A stretch of DNA of 64,000 nucleotides from Fragilariopsis cylindrus CCMP1102 (Eukaryota > Bacillariophyta > Bacillariophyceae > Bacillariales > Bacillariaceae), in NCBI GenBank assembly GCA_900095095.1, contig FMBT01000516.1, positions 1 through 64,000 of the forward strand, read 5' to 3'. Shown piece after piece: positions 19,761-31,934 of this stretch; positions within the stretch are counted from its first letter, which is position 1; every line of letters begins with the position of its first letter. Both the position numbers and the translations under genes were made by a program. The notes under the pieces were generated by a model. The model saw only the letters and a program-made list of their open reading frames with translations, searched no databases and had not been told where the DNA came from.

Positions 19761-20789
19761 TATTTCACTACTCTCCGACTAAAATTCAAACACAACCCGC
19801 GAACTAGCGAGAGTTCAACGTCGACTCTGTCTGGCGAATACATAAGTAGTAATACACTATGTACCTTTTGTTGGACCTGTGAAAATTCTGTATGATAATT
19901 AAGTACCAATCGGCGACGATTTCTATTGGCTTGCTTTTGCCGACTTAACACGAGCTTAAGTGTAAATATAATGTGTAAAGATTTCCGCTTCTGCTAGTCG
20001 TAGGCTATTCTCGGTAGAGCCACATTTTTTGATTTTCTGCACTACCGGTAGTAAGGAATAAAAGAAGAGTACAGTAACTAAATGACCGGAGCTTTTTTGC
20101 GGTTACACGTTCCCGCGTTGTTTTCTTACACGGTAGCTACTGTATGTTATTTTCACCATGTTTTTTTTTGCCCGGTTTGTACGCGTGTTTGCTATTCGGG
20201 CAGTTCTCCCTTTTTCATTCACGCTAAAAGTGCTTTTTACGGCAAACAACGACGATATTAGTAGAGACTTTCATTACATACACATCATATAAAAACTCCC
20301 ACCAACAAAATAAAAAATCATATCCTTCGCTCGTGGCTTCGTGAATACTATACTTTCGAAAGATAGTCAAGTTTTAAAATCATCGTAGTACTTCAATGAT
20401 CAGTTAGACATCCCACACAGACGAGTTATAATCTAAAGCAGAGCCGACCTTCGGTTGTCTTTTTTACTCTACTTCATTAGAAGTTGGGTCAGGGAAGAAG
20501 GCTAATTTTTATCCGGATATTATCTATTGATAGTTGTGCTTTTTTTGCGGTACTAGAATAAGATCGAAAAAGAAAAGCAAAAAGATAAGACGTTGTATTC
20601 GTATCTATCTAATTGGGTTTCAGTTCAGTTCATCTCGATTAGATTCAATTCAATTCAGTTCGATTCAATTGAGATTCATTCGGATTCATATACAGTAGAA
20701 CGAGAATAGAGAAGAGTTGTTGATCAAAAAATACAAGTATCTCCTCCATTCACAGTTCCAAGTTTTATCTTACAGTAATTACATATTTG
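19761..20789. other. Intergenic and presumed 5' UTR of the REX4-like gene
   Basis: No coding sequence is supported. Many TTCAATTCA/TTCGATTCA words lie between 20620 and 20700. TACAGTA/TACTGTA words occur near 20070, 20135 and 20690. Confidence 0.4.
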
Positions 20790-21274
20790 GTAAGTTTGAA
20801 ACGATATCATAAGAGACGAGACATCATTTACAATCATTAGATATCAGTCGTGATACTCGATACATACGACTCCTATTTGTTTTGTTTCAATTCAATTCAA
20901 AATTGAAGATCACACGTGGGAAGCAGTTGCGATCCATCCAATCTACGAATGAATCAACCGTATGCCGTGAGCGATCGTAATGTAATACTTATGCAGTAAA
21001 GAAGTTATTCAATCAATCAGTTTATTCTTCACACCGCACTGAACCTGGTCCTGGAAAAATGTATGGAGTCGAGTCGTTCACGTCGGGGGGGGATGTGGGG
21101 TTTGCTTCGTTCGAGATTAGGTTTCATTGTTTGTTTAATCTAATGAATTCTTCACAATTTCTTTGAATTCATACTCAAAGCCGCATCATATCTTTCTGAC
21201 TAATAATAACATATCCCATTTTTGATCCTCTTCTACATCCTTTTGCCTGCCTATAATATAAATTTATCTTACAG
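20790..21274 (+). other. Probable 5' UTR intron of the REX4-like gene
   Basis: The donor ATTTG|GTAAGT is at 20789/20790 and the acceptor AAATTTATCTTACAG|ATCC at 21274. The intron would be 485 bp and end 38 bases before the ATG at 21313. Inferred from the splice-site match and the pyrimidine-rich stretch only. Confidence 0.45.
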
Positions 21275-21312
21275 ATCCAGGATTCAATTCGATTCAATCA
21301 TCATCTCAAACG

Positions 21313-24300
21313 ATGACTATGTTATCAACTTCAGACGCCGCGTCGTCGTCGTCGAACGGTGGAGCGAATGAAGCTTCTTCTTGTTCATCATCCGTAGTAG
21401 CAATGAAAAGCCAGAATGGGCTTCTGGAACTACGTCAACGGGCCTCACATTCACCAACGATGCCAGTATCATCTCTTACCGTCGATGTTAATAGTCCTCC
21501 TGCATCCCCTACTGACCAATCAATGTCTTCTTCTATAGCTTCAACCACCCCAAATACAACCGTTATTATCGATAAGAACCAACAGCAGCAGCAGCAGCAG
21601 CAACAGGATAAATCGAAACGTAGCCGAAGACGTCGCAAAGCTAAGACTACTACTGCTCGAGGAAATCAAGTAGAACCAGTTCAGCATAACAATAACAATA
21701 GCAGCAACAGCGTCAGTAGCAGCAGCATTAATTCGTCGTCACCGGCGTTGAAAATGAATTCTCCCCATTCTCGGAGTCAATATAACAACAATAACAATAA
21801 CAATAATTCATACAATAATCCCAACCAGTATCAGCCTTCTCCACAGCAACAACAGAAGCAGCAACAAAAAGGATCATCATTTCGTTCACCGATCGTAACT
21901 TGGAGGAGCAACAACAAACAAAACCGTCGGAACAACAATAACAATAATAGCAATTATCATCACCAACAGCAGCAGCAGCAACAGTATCCTTCTTCCTCTC
22001 CTTACAATAACAATCGTAACTATATTCATAATAGTCATTCACCTCATCATTCTTCCAATAATAACAACAACAACAACAACAACAACAAGAATAGTAAAAA
22101 TTACACGTCACCACGAAATTTCAACAACAACAATAATAACAATAACAATGGATCCTTGGTATGTTCTGCTTCGACGGGATTTCCAACATCGAAAAAACAA
22201 CACGATGCTCCCATGAAGAAACGTGATTTATATTTTTCGTTACACGTTGAAAAGGTTGGAATTGCAAATGAAAAGAACGATAATGAACAGCAACAGCAAC
22301 ATAAAAAATCTCCAGCTAGAGTCACACTTGTCAATTGGGAAAATGAGGTCGTCCTTGATACGTTCTTGGTTGTTCCTGTTCCTGTTACCGATTTCTATGA
22401 TACACAAATCCGTCCGGAAGATTTACGACCATCGACAACAGCAACAACAACGACAACAATCACGACTGATAATGGAGGCGATAAGGGTAATAACGCTGTA
22501 GCGACATCAGAAGTAGGAGTAGTAGATGATTCGTCTTCGTCATCTAGCATTACCCGTTCCTTGGCTGATGTTCGTACTGAAGTTGAACGGATGTTACGAG
22601 GGAAGATTTTGATCGGGTACGAATTAGATGGTGCACTTCAAGGGTTGGGATTAACCCATCCCAAATCGGATATGCGAGATAGTTCAGCGTACTTTTCTTC
22701 TTCCTCCTTTTCGTCACTTGAGGAGATTGGTCAAAAAATCTTGGATCGAACGATGAATATGGCCGTACCAGCTCCAACACCTACTTGTGCCACAACCACA
22801 ACAGATGTCATGATGATGATGAATCTTGTTACTGATGATGGGATTAGTAGACGTCCTATACAAAGTTGTGTAACTACGTTGGATTTATACAAGAATAATA
22901 GAAAGGAATGGGAGGAAGCTTTAATAGCTGAAGCTCGAGAACAAGACCGTAAGCAACAAGATCATATCAACATGATTTCTCGACAACGGCAACAGGAACA
23001 ACAGCAGCAGCAGCAACAACGGCAGCAGCAGCAGCAGCAACAGCAACAACTTTATCGAGAACCATCATTATTGGCGGTATCCTTGCATTGCGATTTGGTC
23101 CAAACGGTTTTGTCGGGACGGACAAAGACGTTAGCGCGTGTAACTTTAGTCGATGGTCCAACGAGGAATGTACTAATGGATGAATTTGCTCAAATTCATG
23201 TTCCGGTGACTGACTTTTGTGGTACCGGGATTACTGCTAAGGATGTAAAGGTCGGGAACAGTAGTGGTGCCAACTGGAACAATAGTCAAAATATCTCCGC
23301 TAAGCCATTAGCGATCCTTCGAGTTCAAGTCGAACGGTTGTTGCGTGGTCGGCTGGTGGTTGGACATAAAGTTGAAGATGATTTGAAGGCACTCGGCTTG
23401 GCGTGTCCCTGGACTCACGTTCGTGATTTGGCGTACTTTCCAGCCTTTTGCGTGAAAAGGTCGTTGGCGGATCAAGAGTGGTTACCGTCCGTTCATTGGA
23501 CGAACTAAGTGACGAATTCTTGCGATACCGATTGACACCATTGGGTGATCGATCACGTTCTACAGATCTTTGCAGAACTGCACTTTGTTTGTACGAGACG
23601 TTCCGTGATCAATGGGAACGGCAACAAGAAGAGACGTATCGTCTTCAACATCAGCAACACCATCACCAGCAGCAGCATCAACAGGGTCGAATGATGCCAA
23701 CGCCTTCGCCGTCCTCTGTTTCTTCGCAACAATCGCCACACCATCAGCAATTTCATCATTATGGACAACAGCAACAGCAACAACCAGTTGTTACTCCATA
23801 CGGTCCAGCAGCATCAATGATGTCATCTCCTCTTCCTCCTCATCTTCCGCTACCACGGCAGCAACAGCAAAAAGCTTCGATGCTAGAGGAGCAGGATTCT
23901 GATTCACAGTCCAGAATAAATATCACATCTTCTTGGTTCCCGTGGGGGAAGCATCAACCACAACCCCAGACACAACAAAATCATGTTGCTGCCGTATCCC
24001 CGATGCTATCTCCACAAGCATTTCAATTCCTCCAGGAAGACCCGGCCAACCAACAAGTCTCAGCATCATCCAAGACTTCGTTCTTTCAGCAGGACAATAA
24101 TAGTTCGATCTCTTCCTTCTTTGGTAGTTCGTTGTTTCCAGAAGATGCTACGGATAGCCGTTACGAAGGGTCGATGATGAGCGGTGGCGATGATTCTCGT
24201 AGGAGCGATACACCAATAGATAAATCGGAAGATCTTGCAACAGCATCAGTTGTTTCTTCATTGCGAGACGATACTTCAAGCGTGGTTAGTAGTGACCAAG

Positions 24301-25577
24301 CCTCGAGCATTGGCGGTTCGTCTCCTGCAACGAAGAACGGTATATCGTCGTCGTCTTCTTCGTCGTCATCATGGTTTCGGTTTGGTTCGAGAAAGTCAAA
24401 GTGTTCTTCTTCATCGAACGAAAACAAGAACCATTTCGAGTCCATGGCGGCTGTTCAAGAATCAGAAGTTTTAACTGACGATTGTTTGTCGCCACCTATC
24501 GCATTGTTTTCGTCATCGCCGCAAAAAGAAACGGACGACGACGATGCTGTTGTAGCGGAGTCTCAGCAAAAGCCTAGTAACGAAGAAGAACATCAACAAG
24601 AATCCTCTCTGGTGGATCCTCCGATGTCTTCTTCTCCGTCGACGATGCATTCTCGATCGTGGTTGAGATTCCGCCGATCTTCAAATTCTTCTCCTGGACG
24701 GAAGGATCGGTCTCGTTCCCCTTCTCTAAAGCTCAAGTCGGAGGCGAATTTCGAGAATTTTTCCGTTGAAGCTCGATCAGAAGTGTCAGACGATTCGGAA
24801 GGTACAGAGGCTATCGAAATCACGCTAGCCATTCCTTCGGCTTCGTCGACCGAAGTCGAAGCTGAAGACTCGATTTCGCCCCTGGCGGAAAAATCAACCC
24901 TACCGTTTCGACCTGGCGCTTCCTGGTTCGGCTTGCGTCGATCATCGAAGTCTTCTTCTAAGTCGAAGAACGTGAATTATAACGTAGATTCGTTAACAAA
25001 GGCTTCTGCTTCCACAAAGGCTTCTACTCTCTCATCTTTGACGAAGGGATCCGTTCCATCAGGAACCTGCCATCAACCGGAATTAGAACCTTCAGCTACC
25101 TTACTCACGACTGCCTTCGATGAGGATTGGCTACAAGAAGTGATGAGCATGTCGACTACAGGAGGAGATACAGGTGAAATGAAACCTTGGTTTCCTGAGA
25201 CGGGACAGAAAGATTCTGAGGAAAACCTCGAGAAGACTTCCTTGGGTCAATCATCATGGTTTGCCTTTAAACGTTCGAAGGATGACAATGAATGGAAGAA
25301 TCTACCTTCAGGAGCTTCTTTTATGTCCTTTCCAGATTCAACGGAACAAGAAGCTGACCCAAACACAATCATTATCAATTCCAAAAACGAGCATAGCAAC
25401 ATCAATGATGTCTTCCGTAGCCGAACTCGGCTCTTGACCGAATCTACTATTCCAAGTGTAGCAACAGAAGAACCATACGAAGAGACATCGGAAGAAGAAG
25501 AATACTCCGACTCTGAAGGTTATACCAAAGAATTGGAAAATGGAGCGGCCCAGAGTTTTAGTTTCTTGAAAATTTGA
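21313..25577 (+). CDS. Double REX4-like exonuclease-fold protein, catalytic residues degenerate, one frame break
   Basis: Two overlapping open frames (21313-23508 and the frame ending 25577) make one protein of about 1,420 residues if a single T is missing from the run at 23446-23449. Across that point the sequence reads AYFPAF then LREKVVGGSRVVTVRSLDEL, as REX4 family members do. After a Gln/Asn-rich N-terminus the first domain has RVTLVNWENEVVLDTFLVVP and RTEVERMLRGKILIGYELDG, then HPKSDMRDSSAY. The second repeats this with ARVTLVDGP, VERLLRGRLVVGHKVEDDLK and HVRDLAYFPAF, then a DLCRTALCLYETF helix. The DEDDh motifs are eroded: the DxE of motif I is HVE in domain 1 and HCD in domain 2. A pseudo-exonuclease is therefore likely. 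The C-terminal 600 residues are Ser-rich, with repeated SSWFRFGSRKS / SWLRFRRSS / SWFGLRRSSKS motifs. Confidence 0.7.
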
Positions 25578-26047
25578 TGATCGTTTTACGGTTTACGCTA
25601 TTAGTTTTACTACATAAATAATAAACATATCGAGAAAAAAATTAAGTCGATGCATTGAGAAGAGGGAGAAAAGAAGTATCTATCTGCTAAGCTAAAAAAT
25701 TTCTGTACATGGCGATACTTCCCCATTATATATTTATATGTTTCATACAGATTGCCAAAAAAGTTGAATAAAAAATATTTAAATTACATAGATTACCATA
25801 AAAGTTACACTCAATTGTTTCCCCCAGCTTGTATATAGCTGAATAGTATTTTTACTCGTTATGATCCATTGGAAAGTCTTCAATTACAATTACAATTCCC
25901 GACGGCGGTGGTACTAGTGGTATGCTGATGCTGTTGACTTTTTTCTTTTACCAGGAGTACTGTTAGTAAGACTGATCATAATATTATTCATAATTCAAGA
26001 AGCCATACATAGAGCGTGCTTCTTGCTGTTAGAAAAAGCCAAGAGAG
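25578..26047. other. Intergenic region
   Basis: 470 bases with AT-rich 3' flank sequence of the REX4-like gene, then a presumed promoter of the AAR2 gene. No distinct element is supported. Confidence 0.35.
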
Positions 26048-26166
26048 GTAAGTGGGATGATTGTGATGATTATGCTCAGGTCGTATGTGCAATAATACTA
26101 ATAATTATTGCATGCTGTTAAACTTTTTGACTTGCATTTGTTCTTTGTTCTGTTTTTCTGTTACAG
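26048..26166 (+). other. Probable 5' UTR intron of the AAR2 gene
   Basis: The donor AAGAGAG|GTAAGT is at 26047/26048 and the acceptor TTTTCTGTTACAG|AAAA at 26166, 119 bp. A short upstream ATG at 26321 opens an overlapping frame (ends 26383) that could lower translation of the main frame. Confidence 0.5.
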
Positions 26167-26327
26167 AAAATATTTCACTCACAATTTGATTTTTTGTCGT
26201 CGGCGTCCGTACGTCGAAAAGAAAAAACAGCTCATCAAAGAAAACTCCATTCTTTCAACTTCATTTCACACAAACTTTTCGATTCACTGTTTTTCATTCT
26301 TTATTTATCGCTCTGAACGCATGAACC

Positions 26328-28220
26328 ATGATGGAAGATACTATGGGTGGCGAAACAAATACGCTGATGCGGAAGAATGGTAACGACAACGACAACAACG
26401 ACGACAACGACAACAATATAGGTACAAATGATGGTCTTGTTATTGCTATAATTGATTTTCCAAAAGGTGGTACATTCGGTTTAGATGGACAAAATATTAT
26501 ATTAAAAACGAATAATAATAATAATAGTAGTAGTTTTATTGGTGTGAAAGATGTTCCATCTAATAACACGTTTTTTCATTTAGTGACCTGTAATGGTAAT
26601 GGTGGAACGAATAAAAATGACAATAACAATAACAATAACAATACAGTGAATACGGCTGTTACTGTTGGATTTGTCATCTTTGGAGATGGTGGAAGACGAA
26701 GCAACAGCAACAGTCTTAATGATGATGTTGATGATCATCGTCATCATTTGATCCGACGATACGATCCACAAACTGAAGAAGTTGCCTCCAATGAAATATC
26801 ATCGGTGGATGACATAACGAAACGAAATCTAATACAACAGATACCAAGAATGAGTCTGGATCCAGCACGGAATAGTGTGCTACACTATAATCAAATAATA
26901 GCTTCTAATACTAATAAGATATGGAATGAACAAACACGATATATAAATGAATCATCTGAATTATTATTGACGACAATACGAGGATTATCATCAGGTAATA
27001 AAATTGTTCCTGGTTGTTATGATCCAGAAGATGAAATGGAAATAGAAATAGAGGAAGAAGAAGTTGATGATGACACAACAAAGAAAACAACGCAGAAGAA
27101 GAAGAAGAAGACCACCACCACAAAAATAGTAGATGGAATCAGTCTGACGTATCCACCAATTCCTGTGATTGATAGGAAACTTTCGTTAGCAGCCCATGCT
27201 ACTAAACACAACGGCACAAAACGATTCCTATCACGTTTAAATCCATCGGAACGTACACGATTATTCTTATCATTATCCTCATCATCGTCGAATAACAATA
27301 CCAATACCAATAACAATAGTACTAACTTTATTTGGTTAGAACGGATCTTATGTGACTATTACCATAATTCATGGAAGGCATTATTAGGAGATTTACAGTT
27401 AAGTTACCTATTATTTCTACATCTTGGTTGTTATTCATCATTGGATCATTGGAAGGATTTATTAGCGATGTTATCATTGGCAGTACAACAACAACATAGG
27501 CAAGTTGGTGGTAGTGGTAGTAGTAATGATAATACTAATTATAATAGCAGCAGCAGGAGCAGTAAACGGCATGACAGATTATATCATGGTTTGTTACGGT
27601 TATTACCGTATCAATTATCTAGTATGATAGATCCAGAATTTTTAGAAGATATTGATAGTATCGAAGGGGATGGTAATTTCTTATTACCAACTTTAATAAG
27701 ATTATTAAAATATTATGAAAATAATGTAAATTTTAGTTATGATGAGGATGATGAGGATGATGAGGATGATGATGAGGAAGATTATGATCTATTATCGAAA
27801 TTCCGTCATGTACTATCATCGAAATTTCCACGAACATTCTCATCGTTGATGGTGGGACCAAAAATAACAAGAATAATGGAAGATGATGCTCCTGTTGATG
27901 GAACTAATATTAATATGGATATTGATATGTCAGATTATGACGACGACGACGATGACGATGATGGTCCCGTGGTTGTATCATCCGAGGAGATTGAAGCTTC
28001 TTTTGCTCGTTCTTCTTCATCTTTCGTTACGCCCATCACTCCTACCGAAACAAAGGGAAATCTACACGTACTACGAAAGGAATATCCATTATTAGCAGCT
28101 GCCATTATGCCCAATGAGGATGTTCTGATGACATGTGCTCGAGCATTAGATGAAAAAGGGGACGTCTCTCTTGTTAGAGAGGCAGCCGCATACCTTCAGC
28201 AAGTAGAACAATACCAATAA
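26328..28220 (+). CDS. AAR2: Splicing factor AAR2 (U5 snRNP assembly)
   Basis: A 630-residue single exon with tandem start codons at 26328 and 26331. The N-terminal domain shows the AAR2 beginning: VIAIIDFPKGGTFGLDGQNI, FIGVKDVPSNNTFFHLVT, then GFVIFGDGG and HHLIRRYDPQTEEVA. The C-terminal helical domain has LLGDLQLSYLLFLHLGCYSS and LDHWKDLLAMLSLAV, which matches the AAR2 block LQ.aF..FL.....ea..hWK.Ll.lL. Asn, Asp and Glu tracts inflate it to almost twice the usual 380 residues. AAR2 holds Prp8 in the cytoplasmic U5 precursor until phosphorylation releases it in the nucleus (established for yeast). Assignment rests on the two conserved blocks and their order. Confidence 0.8.
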   Translation: MMEDTMGGETNTLMRKNGNDNDNNDDNDNNIGTNDGLVIAIIDFPKGGTFGLDGQNIILKTNNNNNSSSFIGVKDVPSNNTFFHLVTCNGNGGTNKNDNNNNNNNTVNTAVTVGFVIFGDGGRRSNSNSLNDDVDDHRHHLIRRYDPQTEEVASNEISSVDDITKRNLIQQIPRMSLDPARNSVLHYNQIIASNTNKIWNEQTRYINESSELLLTTIRGLSSGNKIVPGCYDPEDEMEIEIEEEEVDDDTTKKTTQKKKKKTTTTKIVDGISLTYPPIPVIDRKLSLAAHATKHNGTKRFLSRLNPSERTRLFLSLSSSSSNNNTNTNNNSTNFIWLERILCDYYHNSWKALLGDLQLSYLLFLHLGCYSSLDHWKDLLAMLSLAVQQQHRQVGGSGSSNDNTNYNSSSRSSKRHDRLYHGLLRLLPYQLSSMIDPEFLEDIDSIEGDGNFLLPTLIRLLKYYENNVNFSYDEDDEDDEDDDEEDYDLLSKFRHVLSSKFPRTFSSLMVGPKITRIMEDDAPVDGTNINMDIDMSDYDDDDDDDDGPVVVSSEEIEASFARSSSSFVTPITPTETKGNLHVLRKEYPLLAAAIMPNEDVLMTCARALDEKGDVSLVREAAAYLQQVEQYQ

Positions 28221-28807
28221 AAATAGAATGACTTAATCCGCTCAAATATCATAGCAGACTATAGATACACCTTTTATCGGTGATAGACTGAATGTGAAGT
28301 AATTGTGCTACTTTGTACAGAACAAAAGAATAAAATAAATGCGCCTCTTCTGAAGCATATCAAGGAAATTCTAGTTTACATAGTAGTTAGTAGTCTGCTA
28401 TTATTCATAGCCACATTTCTCTCTCTCTCTTCCTTCCATACACCGTGATGAGTTTTGTCTGTTTTTGGACGGATATTTTGTACCATGATTAGTTCTCGAA
28501 GCTAGAGAAACCGCCCGTCCTTCGAATCCAACCGCCTCTTTGATTAACGAAAGATAGTAATATCTAGCGCCGCCATGGATTCGTTCGATACCACACTACC
28601 GGGGCGTGCACGTCACACTAACGTGGGAGATATGCTTTATTTTGTGTGAGAGAACTGTAAATAACTTCGCCAGACTGTATAGTTTTAAATCAACGCAAAC
28701 ATGCAATATATTGTTATTTTGTTGCATGAATTAGATGCTTCGTCGTAAATAAACAATATCATTCAAGATATCGTTTTTTTCATGTTGGCGGGGTGGTGGA
28801 AGATATC
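28221..28807. other. Convergent intergenic region
   Basis: 587 bases between the 3' ends of the AAR2 and GSK3 genes. It holds a CT-rich tract near 28415-28430 and no supported gene. Confidence 0.4.
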
Positions 28808-30938
28808 TCACCGACTGGCTTGTTTCTGATCACCAACCCAGGGAGGTATAAGCTGAAAGCGATAGGGAATATCCGGAAAGAGCAAAAACATGTTAGGGGT
28901 AATCGATCGCATATAATTTGCTATGTTTGCCAACGCAAGCAAGCACACAGGTCAAATTAAAAACTTACCTTATCCAACCATTCTTTTGGTGATTCCAATT
29001 CATGTGGTGTCCAATCGAAAAGTGGAGGGAGCTCTCCACCGTTGTTCGGTAACACCGTTCCTTCTATCCGTAATTCGTCAAAAAACGGGTGACCGCACCC
29101 TTCTAACGGTTTCAATCTCTTGCTGGGTGTGTAGGCCAGCGTTTGTGCGATGAAATCCATCGCCTCATCGGGTGTTTTGTTCCTAAATATCTTCTTCCAT
29201 TGACAACCCTTGATTTGCGGGAACTTAAATTCGATGTAATTCGAGTTCATGCTACGGATTTCCTCCTTGGTGGGTGTACCTAATACCTTAATAATTTCAA
29301 CTAATTGATCCACTCCGGAATCACCCGGAAACAGGGGTTGACCCAAAAGCAATTCTGCTCCGACGCAACCCTCTGACCAGATATCGATGGCTGTTGTATA
29401 ATCGGTACTACCAAAGATAAGTTCCGGTGCCCGATAGTATCTACTGCAAATATAACTCACATTTGGTTCACCCCGTACCAATGCCTTCGCGGAACCGAAA
29501 TCGCATAATTTCAGCTGTTGGTTTTTTGGATTGACCAAAAGATTTTGTGGTTTGATATCCCGATGACAAATCCCCAGTGCGTGGATATGCGCCAACGCCC
29601 GTGACAGTTGATACAAGTACAATTTTACAAACATGAGAGGCAAAGGGATGCTGTGCTTGTGATGCCGTCTGCTGATTGAATACACCGTCTCCGGGACGTA
29701 TTCTAGGACAAGGTTGAGGTATAACTCATCTTGTTTTTCACCCTGATATAACATAACGAGGTAAAAAAATTACAAAGAAGAGAATGATTTATGGTCCAGC
29801 GATCGTGATCGACAATATAGATATTTGTTGAGTTGTTCCGTTACCAAAAGCACAAAAATGAAGAAAGAAGTGTGCGTGAGTGAGAGAAGGAAATAGGAGA
29901 GAAAGCTAGGCAAGGCGGTGATTTCATATGATCTACCGTCAAAAAACGAAAGAAATGCGCTAATGCGAGCAACAATAATAACCGAATCCCCTGTGCTAAG
30001 CCATGCATAATTAAGATATGTATTTCGACACGTAAAAAGTCGGAATGGTCCATCGTCATACAGGGTTTGATGTTGCTACTGAAAAGAATTCATTTCGCTT
30101 TCCTTTTGCGGAGATTGCTCGATAGAAGTATAACCAATGATGATAATGCCCCCGGTCCAAAGATTGGCATGAACAAAGCACAAGAATAATATTATGTACG
30201 CATGTTAGTACAAACGTAGCAGTAAGTAAGTAAACGTACCTGTGAATAAAAACAATGTTTCAATGCCACGATGTTCGTATGTGGATCTTTCACCAGTTGT
30301 CTCATTATTTGTAATTCACGATTTTTAAATCGTTTGTCTTGTAATACTTTTTTAATAGCCACCACCTCATTGGTTTCCACGACTTTTGCTTCAAAAACAA
30401 CACCGAAACTTCCGTTACCAATAATCCGTTCGGCGGAATAACTGATATTTTCACCACCACTACCTCCTCCTGGAGTGGAGGATGTACCATTATTAGTAGG
30501 AGACGTCGGAGATGGAACGGAGGGTCCCACTGCGGAACCAGCTGCTACTTGCGCTGCCGCAGCAGCATCGACCACTGTCCCGTCTGTTGTTGTGGATAAA
30601 TCAGCGACTTCGCTGGAGCGACGTGGACGACTAGATGTTCCCGACATGATAGTACTACTTGCGGCGACGGTGGCGGGTTTTTGAATTGAAGTTGTTGTAT
30701 CTTTTATTGCTGAAGCTATTGATGTTGATTCAGCCTCTGTGGTGGATGATAATAATGACGATGCTGATCCCGGTGGTGCAGATGGAGCAATACTACTCGT
30801 AGCTGATGTTGCTGTTAATAATGTCGATCCTTTCAAGGAAGTGTTGGTAGTAGTAGTAGTAGCTACTACTTGTGATTTGACGTTGACGGCGGGAGGAGCG
30901 CTGCTGCTTGTAGTCGGTGCCGCGGATATCGATGCCAT
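28808..30938 (-). CDS. GSK3/shaggy-type protein kinase, three exons
   Basis: I splice exons 30938-30240, 29742-28969 and 28852-28808, all in phase 0, into 505 residues. Splice sites are CAG|GTACGT to ATATCAG|GGTG, and AAG|GTAAGT to TTTCAG|CTTA. The in-frame start is ATG 30938 (MASISAAP). A Ser/Thr/Ala/Pro-rich N-terminus precedes the kinase: [12 protein letters not shown] (loop), VAIKKVLQD (Lys), NRELQIMR, then [17 protein letters not shown] and [16 protein letters not shown]. In the last, the activation-loop Tyr of the GSK3 family is kept. CMGC insert residues and the C-terminal HPFFDELR are present, and the last exon ends [14 protein letters not shown]. Intron 1 is 497 bp, intron 2 is 116 bp. 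GSK3 kinases phosphorylate primed substrates; the diatom role is unknown. Confidence 0.92.
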
Positions 30939-31934
30939 ATGGTAATGGATGAAATGAAGAGGAATGAATTTGGTTTGTTCCGGCCTTATGGTTTTTGTCA
31001 CTGCACTTCAATATTATTTAAAATCGTGTGTGTGGGTGGAAGATATAATCCGTGTATTGATTTGCTTGTTCCAATGCAACTGACGGTAAATCAACCTTAC
31101 CTATATTTTATTTAGTATATTATTAATTGGAAATAGGATACTTATACGTCCAAGCTTGCTGGACGGTAAGGATGTTGATGATGTTGTGATGGGATACTTT
31201 TTTAATTTTGAATCTTTAAGCTAGTACTTGAAGTGCGTAGGTTTCTACGTACGGAATAAAATCTACGAACAGTGAATCAAGATCAAGATATGATTTTTTT
31301 GTGCGTTTGTGATATATAATGATGCCTAAGATTCAACTATCGAATGCTGGTAACTGCGTCTATTTTAAATGTCGATCCAATCTCCTAACGATAAAGAATA
31401 CAATGTAAAGGACCAAACAAGAGAGCTATTCTTGATGATAGCCTAGCGATTTGGACTTTGACTCCTTTGTCTTATCCTTGTCTCTATCCTCGTTGACGTG
31501 ATTGTGACCGTTTCGTGGAGCTGCATGAGAATAGCTTAGTAACAAAGAGCAGAGAGAATTCCTCGGGCGAGAGAGAAGCCCCGCGCGGTTCTTGTCGTGG
31601 CAACTTACAGTAGCACGTAAGAAATAAAAGCGTCATACTGTACTAGCGGTAGTAGAGATCTTTTTATTATTATTCCTCCTACAGTATGCGTTAGTTTGGG
31701 GATGATAGTTAATTGACTGTGCGTAAACAGCCCCGAAGAACGACCTTCCCCCGAATAATACTTTTAGTCGTGCCTCATCACACTCGAACAAAAATCAAAA
31801 TCCACAATACATGCTGCATGATGTCACCAACAATAATTCTCGACACAACACGATATTTAACTTTCAAACTTGTGCCATAAAATATAAAAATAAAAACTTT
31901 TGTATCGATATCCAAACTAAAGAGAGATAGAAAG
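30939..31934. promoter_or_regulatory. Divergent promoter region between GSK3 and arrestin-like genes
   Basis: 996 bases between two divergent ATGs. TACAGTA/TACTGTA words cluster near 31610-31690. It is AT-rich before the arrestin-like ATG. No gene is supported. Confidence 0.4.
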
